A stretch of 64,000 nt of DNA from assembly GCA_963693365.1 (NCBI GenBank), contig CAVNZM010000011.1:3906001-3970000 (forward strand). Direction: 5' to 3'. A program made the position numbers and the translations under genes. The notes beneath the pieces are model-generated. The model saw only the letters and a program-made list of their open reading frames with translations. It was not told the DNA's origin and made no database searches. Shown piece by piece: positions 36,184 through 46,391 of this stretch (its first letter is position 1; the number at the start of each line of letters is the position of its first letter). Origin of the DNA: Amoebidium appalachense (Eukaryota > Ichthyosporea).

Positions 36184-37355
36184 ATGCCGCCGAAAAAGCG
36201 CCAGGCCTCAGCCGCCGCCCCTGCCGCGGCACCTAAGCGCCTGACCCGCAGCGACCTCCGCCACAGGCTGACCAACGCTCCCGCGGACACTGACGCGCCT
36301 CCAGCGGCCCATACCACCACGGACCCGGACCCGCCGGCTACTCTCCCCTCCACTCCTGAAGTCCCCCCTCAGGCCCCGCCGTCCCCGCAGATGACTTCTC
36401 AAGACGCCGTCCTGGCCGCCCTCACCGCCATCAGCACCCAGATGGCTGGCGTCCTGGCTGCTCTCACCAACCGCGACCCTCCCGCGCCCCCCGCCGCGCC
36501 CTCCACACCCGGGGAGGTTTCCCCGGGGCTGCATCTCGGCCCTGACCTAGACCTGCCTGCCCTGCCCGCGCCCCCCATCACAGGTGAGAACACTGGCGAC
36601 ATTCAGCCGGGCACACTCCCGCTTCCCCCCGCGGATGTGCTGGCAGATTTGCGCGCCAATCGTTTCGTCGACCTGTATAAGTTCACCCCCGCCGCCCTCC
36701 TGGCCCCATCCAAGAAAGGTCAGCATCTGCGCATGGCCGACGACGGCAGCATCGAGACTTTTCGCCAAGACAAACCCGTTCCCCTGCGTTCACTCGTCAT
36801 TTGGATCCAAGCTTGGACCCATTACAAGTGGCCGCCAAGCACCACCTCGGCCTTCCCACGGACAAAGACGTACTTTGGACTCAGCACATCACTCGCCTCA
36901 GCACCCGATACCCGTGGGCCCAGATCCACAACTATGACGTATACGCCCGCACCGTGGCCCACCAGCAGGGTCGGGCTCCGATCGAGTGCCCCAACCTGCT
37001 CGCCCAACTCCACCAGGATCTCCTCCTGCCACCCACTCTGCTCATCCAGGACGCATGTCAGCGCTGTGGCTTCCCCGACCACCCCAGCGCGGCATGCCCC
37101 ATGTACCCCAAGCCCGGCTGTGGTCTTGACGGCTTTAAGCCGCCCCACAAGCCCGGCGGGGGTCACACCCCTAACCGCCCTGGCCCGCAACCCGGCCCGG
37201 CAAAACCGGCCCGACCCGTGGATCTACCCGCGACGCACTGCAGGAATTTCCACATTAACGGTCGGTCCTGCGCTAAGCAGCCCTGCCCCTTCTCCCACGT
37301 GTGCCCGCTCTGCTCTGGCACACACCCCCGCAAAGACTGCAAGCACAATGCCTAG
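36184..37355 (+). CDS. gag: DIRS-like element Gag, one frame break
   Basis: It starts Met-Pro-Pro-Lys-Lys-Arg-Gln with a Pro/Ala-rich N-terminal half. The frame changes by -1 near 36795-36830 to one that carries the nucleocapsid: Cys-Gln-Arg-Cys-Gly-Phe-Pro-Asp-His...Cys (CCHC), then a second Cys/His cluster (Cys-Arg-Asn-Phe...Cys-Pro-Phe-Ser-His-Val-Cys...Cys) as in DIRS/Ngaro Gag. About 390 residues in all. The first frame stays open as a shadow to 37398. From 37356 to 37831 lies a C-run-rich non-coding stretch. Confidence 0.75.
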
Positions 37356-37748
37356 TCTACGCGCACACCCACACACACAGCTAGAACATAGGGGTTAGGA
37401 GCTAGGACACACGAGGACAGGGAAACGGAGCTCGGGAGAACGGGCCAATAGGGCTGAGTACAAAATTTCGCAAGCCAACTACGGCGCCCGCGCGCGTCAA
37501 GAATAAATGTCCCTACACAAAGACGTTTATTCTGGCCACTGCACATAATTTTACTCCCCCCCCCCCCATCCCACGAGCCTCCCCCCCCCCTTACACTCAC
37601 CTAGCACTCCCTCCCCCCCCCCCTTCTTCTACCGCTGTGTCCGCCCACACCCCGTGCTCGGGCACATTCCCCTGCACAGGGCCCCGCTGCCCTCCCTGCC
37701 AACCCTCACTTGGGCCCAGCTGCCCTACTCTAACCCCCCGGGGCCCTG

Positions 37749-37790
<42 letters not shown>

Positions 37791-37831
37791 CTGCCGGGAT
37801 CTCCCCAAGGGTACACCACCCTTGCTAACCA

Positions 37832-39472
37832 CCCCTTCCCCGAGGCTCAGACTCGGAGGCCCGCCCGCTGCCCCAGCACCACATTGACACCTCCCGCCTC
37901 CGGGAACTGCTGGCCTCCTACCCGGACCAACCATTTGCCGCACAACTCCTCCACGATGTCGAATTCGGCGTCGACATCGGCTATCGCGGCCCCTCCACCT
38001 CTCGGGTGGGCCCCAACCTACCCACCACCCCGGAGGCAGCTGCCGCTATCACGGTGGATATTGCCAAAGAAGTCGCCCTCGGCCACCTGCGCGGCCCCCT
38101 CTCCCCGGCCCAATTCTTTGACGAATTTCCCGTCCACCGTTCCTCCCCCATCGGCGCCGTTACCAAGAAAGGGAACCCCCCCAAGTACCGTCGAATCCAC
38201 CACCTCTCCTGGCCCCGGGGTAGCAGTGTCAATGACAGCATCACCTACCCCGACGAACTTCAGTACATTCGCGCCCGGGATGTCACCCAACTCATTCTCG
38301 ACGCAGGCCCCGGCTGCTACATGGCCGTGGCAGATGTGCAGGCTGCCTTCCGGCACATGCCCATCCGACCGGAAGACCACCACTTAATGGCATTCAAATG
38401 GCAAGGGCACTTTTACGTTGAAACCAGACTGCCCTTCGGCCTGAAATCTAGCCCAGCCATCTGGGAACGGATCGCGGCCACCCTACAGTGGCTGGCACAC
38501 CAGCACGGTATTACCCTCATCCGCCACTACGTAGACGACTGGATTATAGTCGCCCCCACACAACAGCAGTGCCAACGTCACCTATCCACCTTCCTGCAAC
38601 TCTGCCGAGAGCTGCACATTGCCATCTCCGAAGACAAGATGCAGGGCCCGGCTACCCGTGTCGTCTTCATCGGTATCGAATTCGACTCCATCGCCATGGA
38701 GGCACGAATCCCGGCTTCCAAGCTCTCGGACCTACTCGACCTCACTTCCCACCCAAAGCCCACCATCACCATTCGGGACCTCCAGTCCCTCCTCGGTAAA
38801 CTCACCTGGTGTGCCCAGCTGGTTCCCCCCGGGAGGGCCTTCTCCCAGCGCCTATGGGCCCTTCTCCGGACCCACCCACACCTTGCCGGCCACCACCACA
38901 TACGACTGACTGCTGCCGCCCGGGCCGACATAGCCGAATGGCACCAGTTCCTCACATCATGGAATGGGGTGCACCTCATCACACCCCCCACATACACCAC
39001 CCTGGCCACTGATGCTGCCGGATCGGTGGGTCTAGGTGGCCACTGGCTCGACCAATGGTTCTTCATGCCCTGGTCCCCCTCCACCCAAGCCCTCTATGCT
39101 CATGAGGGTAAACTCGGTTCTTCCGTCATCGAACTCCTGGCCATCGCAGCCGCCGTGGCCCTCTGGGCCCCCTCCTGGTCCACCCACCATGTCCGTATTT
39201 TATGCGACAACACGGGTGCTGTGTCTGACCTGCACTCCCGGTCTTCCCCCCACCCCGTGATGGCCAAACTTATTCGGTTCATCACCCGCATGGAAATGCA
39301 ATACCAATTTACGTTACAGGCATCCTACCTACCAGGACCCCTCAACCATCTGGCCGATGCCATTTCTCGTAACCAACTTCCCCGGGCCCGACGACTCCGA
39401 CCTTCCCTGCAACCGGAGCCCTGCCCCTTCCCCTCCTGGGTCCACGAGTTCCTATCCCTTCCCTTGGGCTAA
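37832..39472 (+). CDS. DIRS-like reverse transcriptase and RNase H
   Basis: The frame is open from just after TAA (37829-37831) to TAA at 39470-39472, about 546 codons. There is no early ATG, so it may be reached by frameshift, splicing or reinitiation. The reverse transcriptase shows Ala-Asp-Val-Gln-Ala-Ala-Phe-Arg (DIRS replaces the usual Asp-Leu) and the catalytic Tyr-Val-Asp-Asp-Trp. RNase H (from about residue 390) has Thr-Asp-Ala-Ala-Gly, Glu-Leu-Leu-Ala, Cys-Asp-Asn-Thr-Gly and Asn-His-Leu-Ala-Asp. The domain looks intact. Confidence 0.88.
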   Translation, partial: PLPRGSDSEARPLPQHHIDTSRLRELLASYPDQPFAAQLLHDVEFGVDIGYRGPSTSRVGPNLPTTPEAAAAITVDIAKEVALGHLRGPLSPAQFFDEFPVHRSSPIGAVTKKGNPPKYRRIHHLSWPRGSSVNDSITYPDELQYIRARDVTQLILDAGPGCYMAVADVQAAFRHMPIRPEDHHLMAFKWQGHFYVETRLPFGLKSSPAIWERIAATLQWLAHQHGITLIRHYVDDWIIVAPTQQQCQRHLSTFLQLCRELHIAISEDKMQGPATRVVFIGIEFDSIAMEARIPASKLSDLLDLTSHPKPTITIRDLQSLLGKLTWCAQLVPPGRAFSQRLWALLRTHPHLAGHHHIRLTAAARADIAEWHQFLTSWNGVHLITPPTYTTLATDAAGSVGLGGHWLDQWFFMPWSPSTQALYAHEGKLGSSVIELLAIAAAVALWAPSWSTHHVRILCDNTGAVSDLHSRSSPHPVMAKLIRFITRMEMQYQFTLQASYLPGPLNHLADAISRNQLPRARRLRPSLQPEPCPFPSWVHEFLSLPLG

Positions 39473-39479
39473 CCCCCCC

Positions 39480-39689
39480 CCGATTTCTGTGTGGCATCTC
39501 GGCTGCAATCCTCCTCCGGGTCCTCCCTCCCGGCCTCCCCACACACCGTGCAACTTTTTCTCGCCTGGTGTGCCCAACGAGGGGTACAGGCCTCTTCCTT
39601 AACCGGCTACAATTCGGCCATCACCAGGCTCCACCTCGACATGGGCCTCCCTGCTCCCTACCCCCACGACAAGTCTCTGGCCTGGTTCC
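39480..39689 (+). pseudogene. Tyrosine recombinase, N-terminal part, interrupted by Copia-Y
   Basis: The frame encodes the SAM-like core-binding domain (Thr-Val-Gln-Leu-Phe-Leu-Ala-Trp-Cys; Ser-Leu-Thr-Gly-Tyr-Asn-Ser-Ala-Ile). It is cut at Trp-Phe by the Copia-Y LTR. The frame resumes precisely at 45574 after one GTTCC. Confidence 0.85.
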
Positions 39690-40455
39690 TGTTGGACATT
39701 GTGTTCATAGAAGCTAGTTCTAGTGCACGTTGTTCCTTCTGTAAGTCAGAAATGATTGCATCTTGTGAGGCCAACCTCTGCTCCAGTAGTTGGACTAGTT
39801 GCTGCAACTGTAAGTTGTCAGACATAGTGTCGTGTATGATGGGTAACTAGTCTATGTGTTTTGTGCACTGGAAACGACAGTAGAAAAGTGTAAATCAAAC
39901 GTTCTGCTTCCCATGTTTGTGACATGGGAGGCACTGCTTTATATAGTCGTTGGCCACCTCATGGTGGCCTCGTGTGCACCCTGGTGGTGGGCCATGTACA
40001 GCATGGCCGAAAAGAGAGCACAATGAAAACAAGTCGTTAAAGATATAAAAGTTAACTGTGCACGTTGAGTGGCTAGTTAACTTGCACTAAAGCACACAAA
40101 TAAACGTGTTTAACACACCAATTGCAGTTAAACGTAAATCTTGCTTCACACAACTAAAAATATTCTGAGAATATCCGGGAATAAAGCACACTACCACTCT
40201 AAGAATAGAATCCTGTGGCAAATATAGACATGACATCATCTGAACCGGGAATATTAATTAATGAGCACAATTAGCACGTTGCTAGTGAAGCTCGTCATTG
40301 GTACAGTTTTGGCTCAAACATATAACTACCATATATGAATATGACCGTAAACAAAAAGCTCTATGCACTCGAGTGAGTGTTGAAACAGTTATTCAATTGC
40401 TCAGAAACTTTCTCTAACAGACATTGCTAGCCGGGAGTACCAGTGTACTCCAACA
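39690..40455 (-). repeat. Copia-Y 3' LTR
   Basis: 766 bp, TGTTGGAC...CTCCAACA on the plus strand. I find no difference from the other LTR. Preceded on the coding strand by a short purine tract (AGTAGGGG) as polypurine primer. Confidence 0.96.
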
Positions 40456-40641
40456 CCCCTACTCAATTGGATAATTGTGGTATGAATTAATGCAACTGAG
40501 CTCGAGTGCTTCAGGTGCACAAAATACAGACAATAAAGATTCCCCTACTCAATTTTAGTATGGTACACGTAGTTGCACAGTCGGATGCAACTCTCTCCCC
40601 CCCCCTGAAGTATGAGGGCGCAGTTGGTTGATGACGGGTGC

Positions 40642-42993
40642 TCAGCACATGTTGAGCATCCCCACGGCCTTGGTGAAGAAAGAGGCAGACAGGGCCTTGG
40701 TGAACATGTCGGCCTTGTTGTCAGCAGAAGCCACCGGGACCACAGTGATGTTGCCCAGCAGGTGATGTTCCTTGACGGAGCAGTAGCGGACGTCGATGTG
40801 CTTGGTCTTGGGCTTAACCCCCAGGGTGTCCAGCAGGGCCCGGGCAGACTCATTGTCCCCATGGATGGGCACCGGGGTGGGCTCATTGATAGGATTAAGG
40901 CCCAGGTCGTCCATCACATAGTTGAGCCATAGGGCCTCGTTCGTAGCAGCAGACATGGCCACAAATTCAGCCTCAGTGGAGCTGTGGGTGGTGATGGACT
41001 GGAGCCGAGACACCCAGGACACAGGGGAGGAGTTTATGAAGAAGACATAGCCCGTGGTGGAGCGCCGGGTGTCGCGGTCCTCGGCGTAGTCGGAGTCGGA
41101 GTAGCCAACAAGGTTGGGGGGGCCGGGACGGTAGACAATACCCAGGTCGATGGTGGCCAGCAGGTAGCTTACAACTCTGGTAGCCATAGTCCAGTGGGTG
41201 ACGGTGGGCGCATGAATGTGTCGAGTAAGGACTCCCAGAGCCTGGGAAATGTCGGGGCGGGTGGTACGCGCAATCCACAGCAGGGCACCGACCAGGCTGG
41301 CATAGTCCTCCTTCTTGCTGTAGGCTGGGGTCTTGTTGCTTTCACTGGCCTGGCCCGGGACGATGGGGGTCTTGGTGCCGGACATGTGGGTGAGACGAAA
41401 ACGGGCAGCCAAGTCGATGATGTGTTGACGATGGCCCAGACGCAGAGACCCGTCCTCCAGCCAGGTAAGAGTGTGCCCGATGAGCAGGGTAGGACGACCC
41501 AGGTCCTTGGCAGAGAAACGAGCATCCAGCTTGGTGAAAAAATCGTCGATGAGCGCATCAGTGGCGGCCGTCACGGTGAAGTCATCCACGTAGGCAGCAA
41601 GGGCAATAAATGTTGGGGTCCCGGCATTCTTGATGAACAGGCACGGGTCAGCAGCACTCACAATGAAGCCTTGGTCGAGGAGATGGTCACGGAGGGCCTC
41701 ATACCACTGGCGCGGTGCCTGTTTTAGGCCGTAGAGCGCCTTGTGGAGCAAGCCGACAGCATGGGGGGCCGAGGGGTTGACGAAGCCAGGGGGCTGCTCA
41801 ATGTAGATGGTCTCGTTGACGGTGCCGTTGAGGAATGCTGTGTTGACGTCGATGTGGCGCAGAGGCAGACCTTGGGCCACGGAGGTAGCCAAAACCAGCC
41901 GGATGGTAGCCAGCGCAGCCACAGGTGACTCGGTGACGAAATAGTCCTGGCCAGGCTGCTGGTAGTTGCCCCGGGCCACAAGCCGGGCCTTGAAAGCAGT
42001 GACGTTGCCGACGTTGTCCTGCTTGACCGTAAAGACCCAGCCGACCGGAATGACAGTGGAGCCATCCTCTGGACGGGGCACAAGGGTGAAGGTGCCGTTG
42101 TCTTCCAGGGCCTTGAGCTCACGGTGTGCAGCCTCCTCCCATTTCAGACGCTGGGGACTCTTGAGTGCAGCCCGGACAGTCTTGGGGACAACAATGGTGG
42201 AAGCCTTGATGGGTGTTGATGCAGGAGCCGTAGCCTGGGGGGCAAGGGGGGCCGTAGCAGCAGCCACGTTGGCAGTCGGGCCTCGACGTTGGTCGTTGTA
42301 CACAGCGCCACTACGGGTCGTCCGGGGGAGCCGATGTGCAGGCTCGGGCAGGATCGGAATGTCCAATTGATCACTCGGCGCTGTCCCATTGGCTGACAGA
42401 CGAGACGAATCAGATTGCTGATCATTCCGGACGATGTGATTGGCTGGCTGATTTGACGAATCAGATGACTCCAAAAAATGATGAATTGCCGGTGCGGTCG
42501 ACCAATCAGATGGGACATCACGGAGGGGGTGCAGAATAGCAGCCTCGTCGAACTGCACGTCACGGCTGACGGTCATCTTGTGTGCTGCTGGAATCCAGAC
42601 CTTGTAGCCCTTGATGTTAGGAGGGTAGCCCACGAAGATGCCCTTGACGGCACGAGGCGCCAGTTTCGGTGTATCCTGTTGATGGACGTAGCAGGGAGAG
42701 CCCCAGACACGGAGCCGGCTGTAGTCGGGAGGAATGCCGGTCCACAGCAGGGCGGGAGACGATTGGCTGCCGGTGGCTCGCGACGGGAGCATGTTGCGTA
42801 TAAAAGCCGCGGTCACAGCTGCCTCGGCCCAGAATCCCACCGGAAGGCCGGACTGCTGCAGGAGTGCCCGAACCATGTCGAGGAGGGTCCGGTTCAGTCG
42901 TTCGGCAGTCCCATTCTGTTGAGGAGAGCCGGTGGTAGTGATCTGATGGCGAATGCCATGCTCACGGTTGTAGTCCCCGAAGGCCGTGCCCAT
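40642..42993 (-). CDS. pol: Copia-Y Pol: integrase end, reverse transcriptase, RNase H
   Basis: 783 codons. It opens in the integrase core (Gly-Ser-Pro-Gln-Gln-Asn-Gly-Thr-Ala-Glu-Arg, the catalytic Glu). A Pro/Ala/Ser-rich linker is dense in CCAATCAG-type sequence (42360-42500). The reverse transcriptase follows (Asp-Val-Asn-Thr-Ala-Phe-Leu-Asn; catalytic Tyr-Val-Asp-Asp), then RNase H (Ser-Asp-Ser-Asp-Tyr-Ala; Ser-Ser-Thr-Glu-Ala-Glu; His-Ile-Asp-Val-Arg). The stop comes 187 bases before the 3' LTR. The front of the integrase lies in the preceding frame, separated by the G7 run at 43001-43007. Confidence 0.93.
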   Translation of the reverse strand: MGTAFGDYNREHGIRHQITTTGSPQQNGTAERLNRTLLDMVRALLQQSGLPVGFWAEAAVTAAFIRNMLPSRATGSQSSPALLWTGIPPDYSRLRVWGSPCYVHQQDTPKLAPRAVKGIFVGYPPNIKGYKVWIPAAHKMTVSRDVQFDEAAILHPLRDVPSDWSTAPAIHHFLESSDSSNQPANHIVRNDQQSDSSRLSANGTAPSDQLDIPILPEPAHRLPRTTRSGAVYNDQRRGPTANVAAATAPLAPQATAPASTPIKASTIVVPKTVRAALKSPQRLKWEEAAHRELKALEDNGTFTLVPRPEDGSTVIPVGWVFTVKQDNVGNVTAFKARLVARGNYQQPGQDYFVTESPVAALATIRLVLATSVAQGLPLRHIDVNTAFLNGTVNETIYIEQPPGFVNPSAPHAVGLLHKALYGLKQAPRQWYEALRDHLLDQGFIVSAADPCLFIKNAGTPTFIALAAYVDDFTVTAATDALIDDFFTKLDARFSAKDLGRPTLLIGHTLTWLEDGSLRLGHRQHIIDLAARFRLTHMSGTKTPIVPGQASESNKTPAYSKKEDYASLVGALLWIARTTRPDISQALGVLTRHIHAPTVTHWTMATRVVSYLLATIDLGIVYRPGPPNLVGYSDSDYAEDRDTRRSTTGYVFFINSSPVSWVSRLQSITTHSSTEAEFVAMSAATNEALWLNYVMDDLGLNPINEPTPVPIHGDNESARALLDTLGVKPKTKHIDVRYCSVKEHHLLGNITVVPVASADNKADMFTKALSASFFTKAVGMLNMC

Positions 42994-43889
42994 GTACTCG
43001 CCCCCCCGTCGGACTGAAACACCTGCATGGGAACACCGTGTTGGGTAACCGCCGCCTTGTGGTACGTCACATATGCAGCCAGTGTGTCCGACTTCTTGAC
43101 GAGGGGCACGGCCGTGGTGTGGCCGGTGAATTCGTCGTGGAACGTCGCCAAGTACTGAGCACCACCGATCGCGGGAGGGAAGGGGCCGCTGATGTCGCTG
43201 TGAACCTTGGCTAGGACCCGGGGAGCTTGGCTAGTTGATTCGGAGAAGGCAACACGGTGGGCTTTGCCGAGGGCACAGGGCTCACACACACCCGGAGACT
43301 TGGCACCGCCACCCACCAACAGGCCTGCAGACTTGATGACCGAGCGTACAGCGTCAATGCCAGCATGGCCCAGACGGTAGTGCCACGTGTTGAGGTCGGC
43401 AGTAACCTTGAGGATACGCGGAGCAGTGGTGGTTTGGGCGTCCGGGGTTGTGTCCGCGCGCAGAAGAGACACCGCCATGTGGTACAGCTTGGTGCCGACA
43501 GCCGAGCCGGTGGCCAGAATTTGATCGCCGTAGCACAACTTAACGCCGCCGCGGGTGTCAAAGCGGGGTAAAACACCGTTGGTAGTTGCCGTGAACACAC
43601 TGATGAGAGTGTCGGGGATGGAGGGCACGTAGAGTACATCCGTCAGCTGATGCACCGCAGTAACGCCGTCGATGGTGCTGGAAAAGAACACGTCGCCCAC
43701 CCCAAGCACTGCACATGCACCCTTGTCGGCTACTTGGACCGTGGAGTAAGGCGCCGCACGCATGTTGATGAACACATCGGGCCGGGGGCACACATGGTCA
43801 GTGGCTCCAGAGTCGAGGAGCACCTTGTTGGTGCCACAGTCGTTGCTAGACATGAGGAAAGCCCGGGGAGCGGCAGCCCCCCCTTGCAC
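42894..43889 (-). CDS. pol: Copia-Y Pol: protease and integrase front
   Basis: The protease motif Leu-Leu-Asp-Ser-Gly-Ala-Thr-Asp-His is near the start, followed by the GAG-pre-integrase/zinc region (Trp-His-Tyr-Arg-Leu-Gly-His...Cys-Glu-Pro-Cys-Ala-Leu-Gly-Lys). The first two integrase acids are in His-Ser-Asp-Ile and Gln-Ser-Asp-Gly-Gly. The frame overlaps gag by 160 bases in -1 register, and the only shared run is AAG-GGG-GGG at 43877-43883. No ATG is needed if expression is by -1 frameshift. Confidence 0.9.
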   Translation of the reverse strand: MQGGAAAPRAFLMSSNDCGTNKVLLDSGATDHVCPRPDVFINMRAAPYSTVQVADKGACAVLGVGDVFFSSTIDGVTAVHQLTDVLYVPSIPDTLISVFTATTNGVLPRFDTRGGVKLCYGDQILATGSAVGTKLYHMAVSLLRADTTPDAQTTTAPRILKVTADLNTWHYRLGHAGIDAVRSVIKSAGLLVGGGAKSPGVCEPCALGKAHRVAFSESTSQAPRVLAKVHSDISGPFPPAIGGAQYLATFHDEFTGHTTAVPLVKKSDTLAAYVTYHKAAVTQHGVPMQVFQSDGGASTWARPSGTTTVSMAFAIRSLPPALLNRMGLPND

Positions 43890-44938
43890 TGTGCCGTAGT
43901 GTGGGTAGTAGAGGCAGGGTGGTTGATGCAGGACCCAGGCAGGAGGGGACCACCCTTAGGTTTGCGGCCGTTGGCACGGTTGCCCCCCTTGCACATGGCG
44001 GTAGTGTGACTGGTAGACAGTGGGTGGTTGACGCAGGAACCCTTGGGGTAGGTGCTGGCACGGTTGTTGCCAGAGTTGCTGTGTTGGCCGTTGCCGTTGG
44101 GGCACTGAGACTTGATGTGGCCTGGTTTGCCGCAGCCGTGGCAGATGACAGGTTGAGGAGCCCGTGTGGTGAAGGCGGCCGGCCCGGAGCTGGTAGTCAC
44201 ACGTGCACGTGGGTGGCTGGTCTCATATGCCCGTAGCTGTTGGAGGAGGCCCATCACGGTAGGCTTGGGTGTCATCTTGTAGGCAATTACAGGCATTTCG
44301 TAGTAAGGCACCTTGCCGAGGTCGTTGGTGAGCTTGGTCAGCACTTGAGCATCACCAATTTGTGTGCCGTAATCGGCCAGGCGCCGCACGTAGCCGCGGA
44401 GTTTCATGGCGTATTTCGTCGCGGTGTCCGTAGGTTCAGGCGTAGAATTCATGTACAGCCCGATAAGGTCGTACTGATTGGCCTCAGATTGCTCCAGGTA
44501 GTGGGCAGATAGGGCCGACCATATCTCCGCAGGTGTGGTGGTGCGTGTTAACCCTAGGATACAACGCACGTCAATCGAGAGTGCTTGCCACAGGTAGGAA
44601 CGGGCAGTGTCGACCTGTTCACGGGTAGCCGGGTGCTCCGTACTGGGCGCGATGGTGTGGAGAAGACCAGCACCAGAAAGCTGGACATACATGGTTTCGG
44701 CCCATGTGTGGTAGTCCGTGCCTGAATCATTATCAATGCCAGTGAAGAGAGGGATGTCGACCTTGAACTTGATGGAATCATTACGTGAGGGGCCCATAAC
44801 CCTGTTGGACATTGTGTTCATAGAAGCTAGTTCTAGTGCACGTTGTTCCTTCTGTAAGTCAGAAATGATTGCATCTTGTGAGGCCAACCTCTGCTCCAGT
44901 AGTTGGACTAGTTGCTGCAACTGTAAGTTGTCAGACAT
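43730..44938 (-). CDS. gag: Copia-Y Gag
   Basis: 402 codons. It begins with a Leu/Gln-rich coiled coil (Leu-Gln-Gln-Leu-Val-Gln-Leu-Leu-Glu), then the copia Gag domain (Trp-Ala-Glu-Thr-Met-Tyr; Leu-Trp-Gln-Ala-Leu). The zinc knuckle Cys-His-Gly-Cys-Gly-Lys-Pro-Gly-His-Ile-Lys-Ser-Gln-Cys is followed by three Cys/His-rich repeats. The ATG (44938) lies 135 bases inside the 5' LTR, and the primer-binding site is translated within gag as Arg-Val-Met-Gly-Pro. Confidence 0.92.
   Translation of the reverse strand: MSDNLQLQQLVQLLEQRLASQDAIISDLQKEQRALELASMNTMSNRVMGPSRNDSIKFKVDIPLFTGIDNDSGTDYHTWAETMYVQLSGAGLLHTIAPSTEHPATREQVDTARSYLWQALSIDVRCILGLTRTTTPAEIWSALSAHYLEQSEANQYDLIGLYMNSTPEPTDTATKYAMKLRGYVRRLADYGTQIGDAQVLTKLTNDLGKVPYYEMPVIAYKMTPKPTVMGLLQQLRAYETSHPRARVTTSSGPAAFTTRAPQPVICHGCGKPGHIKSQCPNGNGQHSNSGNNRASTYPKGSCVNHPLSTSHTTAMCKGGNRANGRKPKGGPLLPGSCINHPASTTHTTAQCKGGLPLPGLSSCLATTVAPTRCSSTLEPLTMCAPGPMCSSTCVRRLTPRSK
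44787..44800 (-). other. Copia-Y primer-binding site (half-tRNA-iMet type)
   Basis: Next to the 5' LTR the coding strand reads GGGTTATGGGCCCC. GGTTATGGGCCC is complementary to the anticodon stem-loop of initiator tRNA-Met, as in Drosophila copia, which primes from a cleaved tRNA half rather than the tRNA 3' end. Bounds are approximate to two bases. Confidence 0.8.
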
Positions 44939-45568
44939 AGTGTCGTGTATGATGGGTAACTAGTCTATGTGTTTTGTGCACTGGAAACGACAGTAGAAAA
45001 GTGTAAATCAAACGTTCTGCTTCCCATGTTTGTGACATGGGAGGCACTGCTTTATATAGTCGTTGGCCACCTCATGGTGGCCTCGTGTGCACCCTGGTGG
45101 TGGGCCATGTACAGCATGGCCGAAAAGAGAGCACAATGAAAACAAGTCGTTAAAGATATAAAAGTTAACTGTGCACGTTGAGTGGCTAGTTAACTTGCAC
45201 TAAAGCACACAAATAAACGTGTTTAACACACCAATTGCAGTTAAACGTAAATCTTGCTTCACACAACTAAAAATATTCTGAGAATATCCGGGAATAAAGC
45301 ACACTACCACTCTAAGAATAGAATCCTGTGGCAAATATAGACATGACATCATCTGAACCGGGAATATTAATTAATGAGCACAATTAGCACGTTGCTAGTG
45401 AAGCTCGTCATTGGTACAGTTTTGGCTCAAACATATAACTACCATATATGAATATGACCGTAAACAAAAAGCTCTATGCACTCGAGTGAGTGTTGAAACA
45501 GTTATTCAATTGCTCAGAAACTTTCTCTAACAGACATTGCTAGCCGGGAGTACCAGTGTACTCCAACA
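44803..45568 (-). repeat. Copia-Y 5' LTR
   Basis: 766 bp. On the coding strand a TATATAAAG box lies near 45051-45060, so transcription starts within about 30 bases of it. The gag ATG at 44938 is inside the LTR. Confidence 0.96.
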
Positions 45569-46274
45569 GTTCCTACGGGGGGTAGGCCGATGGCAGCTTT
45601 CTCACAACATCCGACCCTGCTCATCCACCAGGGAACCCCTCCTCCCCTCCCACCTCCGCCTACTCCATGGCCAGTGCCCCACCAAGGCCTCCTCGGCCAA
45701 TCTCCGGCTATGGACGGCCCTCATCGTCGGTTTCTGTGGTCTCCTCCGTTCAGGGGAATTTACCTCCAAGACCCTGACTTCTTTCGACCCGTCCCGTCAC
45801 GTTAAACGGAAGGATGTGACCTTCAGCTACACCCCCACCGGTACTTTGTCCCATGCCACCCTCCACCTGCCAACCTCTAAAACGGATGTACAGGCCCGAG
45901 GTGTCAACGTCACCCTAGCTGCCCTGCCCCTCACCCACTTCTCCCCAGCCCATCTCCTCCGGCAGTTCCTGGATACAACGTCCGGTCAACCCGACGACCC
46001 CCTCTTCAGTCTCGGTGGCATCCCCTACACCAAGAGTGCTTTCTCTGCCGATTTCCGTGCCCTCCTCTCCCGGGCAGGCCTCTCACCCTCCCGGTTTGCC
46101 GGACACAGCCTCCGCATCGGGGGGGCCACAGCACTGGCTGAGGCCGGGGTCGACGACTCCCGGATCAAACAACTCGGCCGGTGGTCCTCCGACTGCTTCC
46201 TGATCTATACCCGACTTCGTCCGGCCTCCATTGCTGCCACCACCACACGTGTATTCGCCTCTATTCTTAAGTGA
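45569..46274 (+). pseudogene. Tyrosine recombinase, catalytic part
   Basis: This continues the recombinase of the DIRS-like element. Catalytic residues are visible: Arg in Gly-Leu-Leu-Arg-Ser-Gly-Glu, His-x-x-Arg in His-Ser-Leu-Arg-Ile-Gly-Gly, and the nucleophile Tyr in Leu-Ile-Tyr-Thr-Arg. The enzyme inserts circular cDNA. All residues are present, so the gene was probably active until Copia-Y split it. With the N-terminal part it totals about 300 residues. Confidence 0.9.
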
Positions 46275-46302
46275 AACCTTTGGAGCAAGCATACTGCTCT
46301 CG

Positions 46303-46391
46303 TGCCGTGGTTTACAACCATTGCAGGTTCACTTTCGTCCAAGGGGATGTCCCCCTAGAGGCAACACACGTCCCGGTGTAGTTTTTATAGA
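46303..46391 (+). repeat. DIRS-like B1 repeat
   Basis: 89 bp, the same as 46871-46959 except about one base. It contains the near-palindrome AGGGGATGTCCCCCT. Confidence 0.9.

Larger units (their letters stand above)
39690..45568 (-). mobile_element. Copia-Y: young Ty1/copia element
   Basis: Complete, on the minus strand: identical-looking 766-bp LTRs, a primer site for the tRNA-iMet anticodon region, gag, protease, integrase, reverse transcriptase, RNase H. It is flanked by GTTCC (39685-39689 and 45569-45573). It is the youngest element of the nest. Its coding region is intact apart from two -1 frame changes, both at runs of seven G on the coding strand (43877-43883 and 43001-43007). Confidence 0.96.

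Noticed and set aside
39491-39850. Recombinase frame continuing into the Copia-Y LTR
   Set aside because: The last 50 codons are antisense LTR. The true continuation is at 45574.
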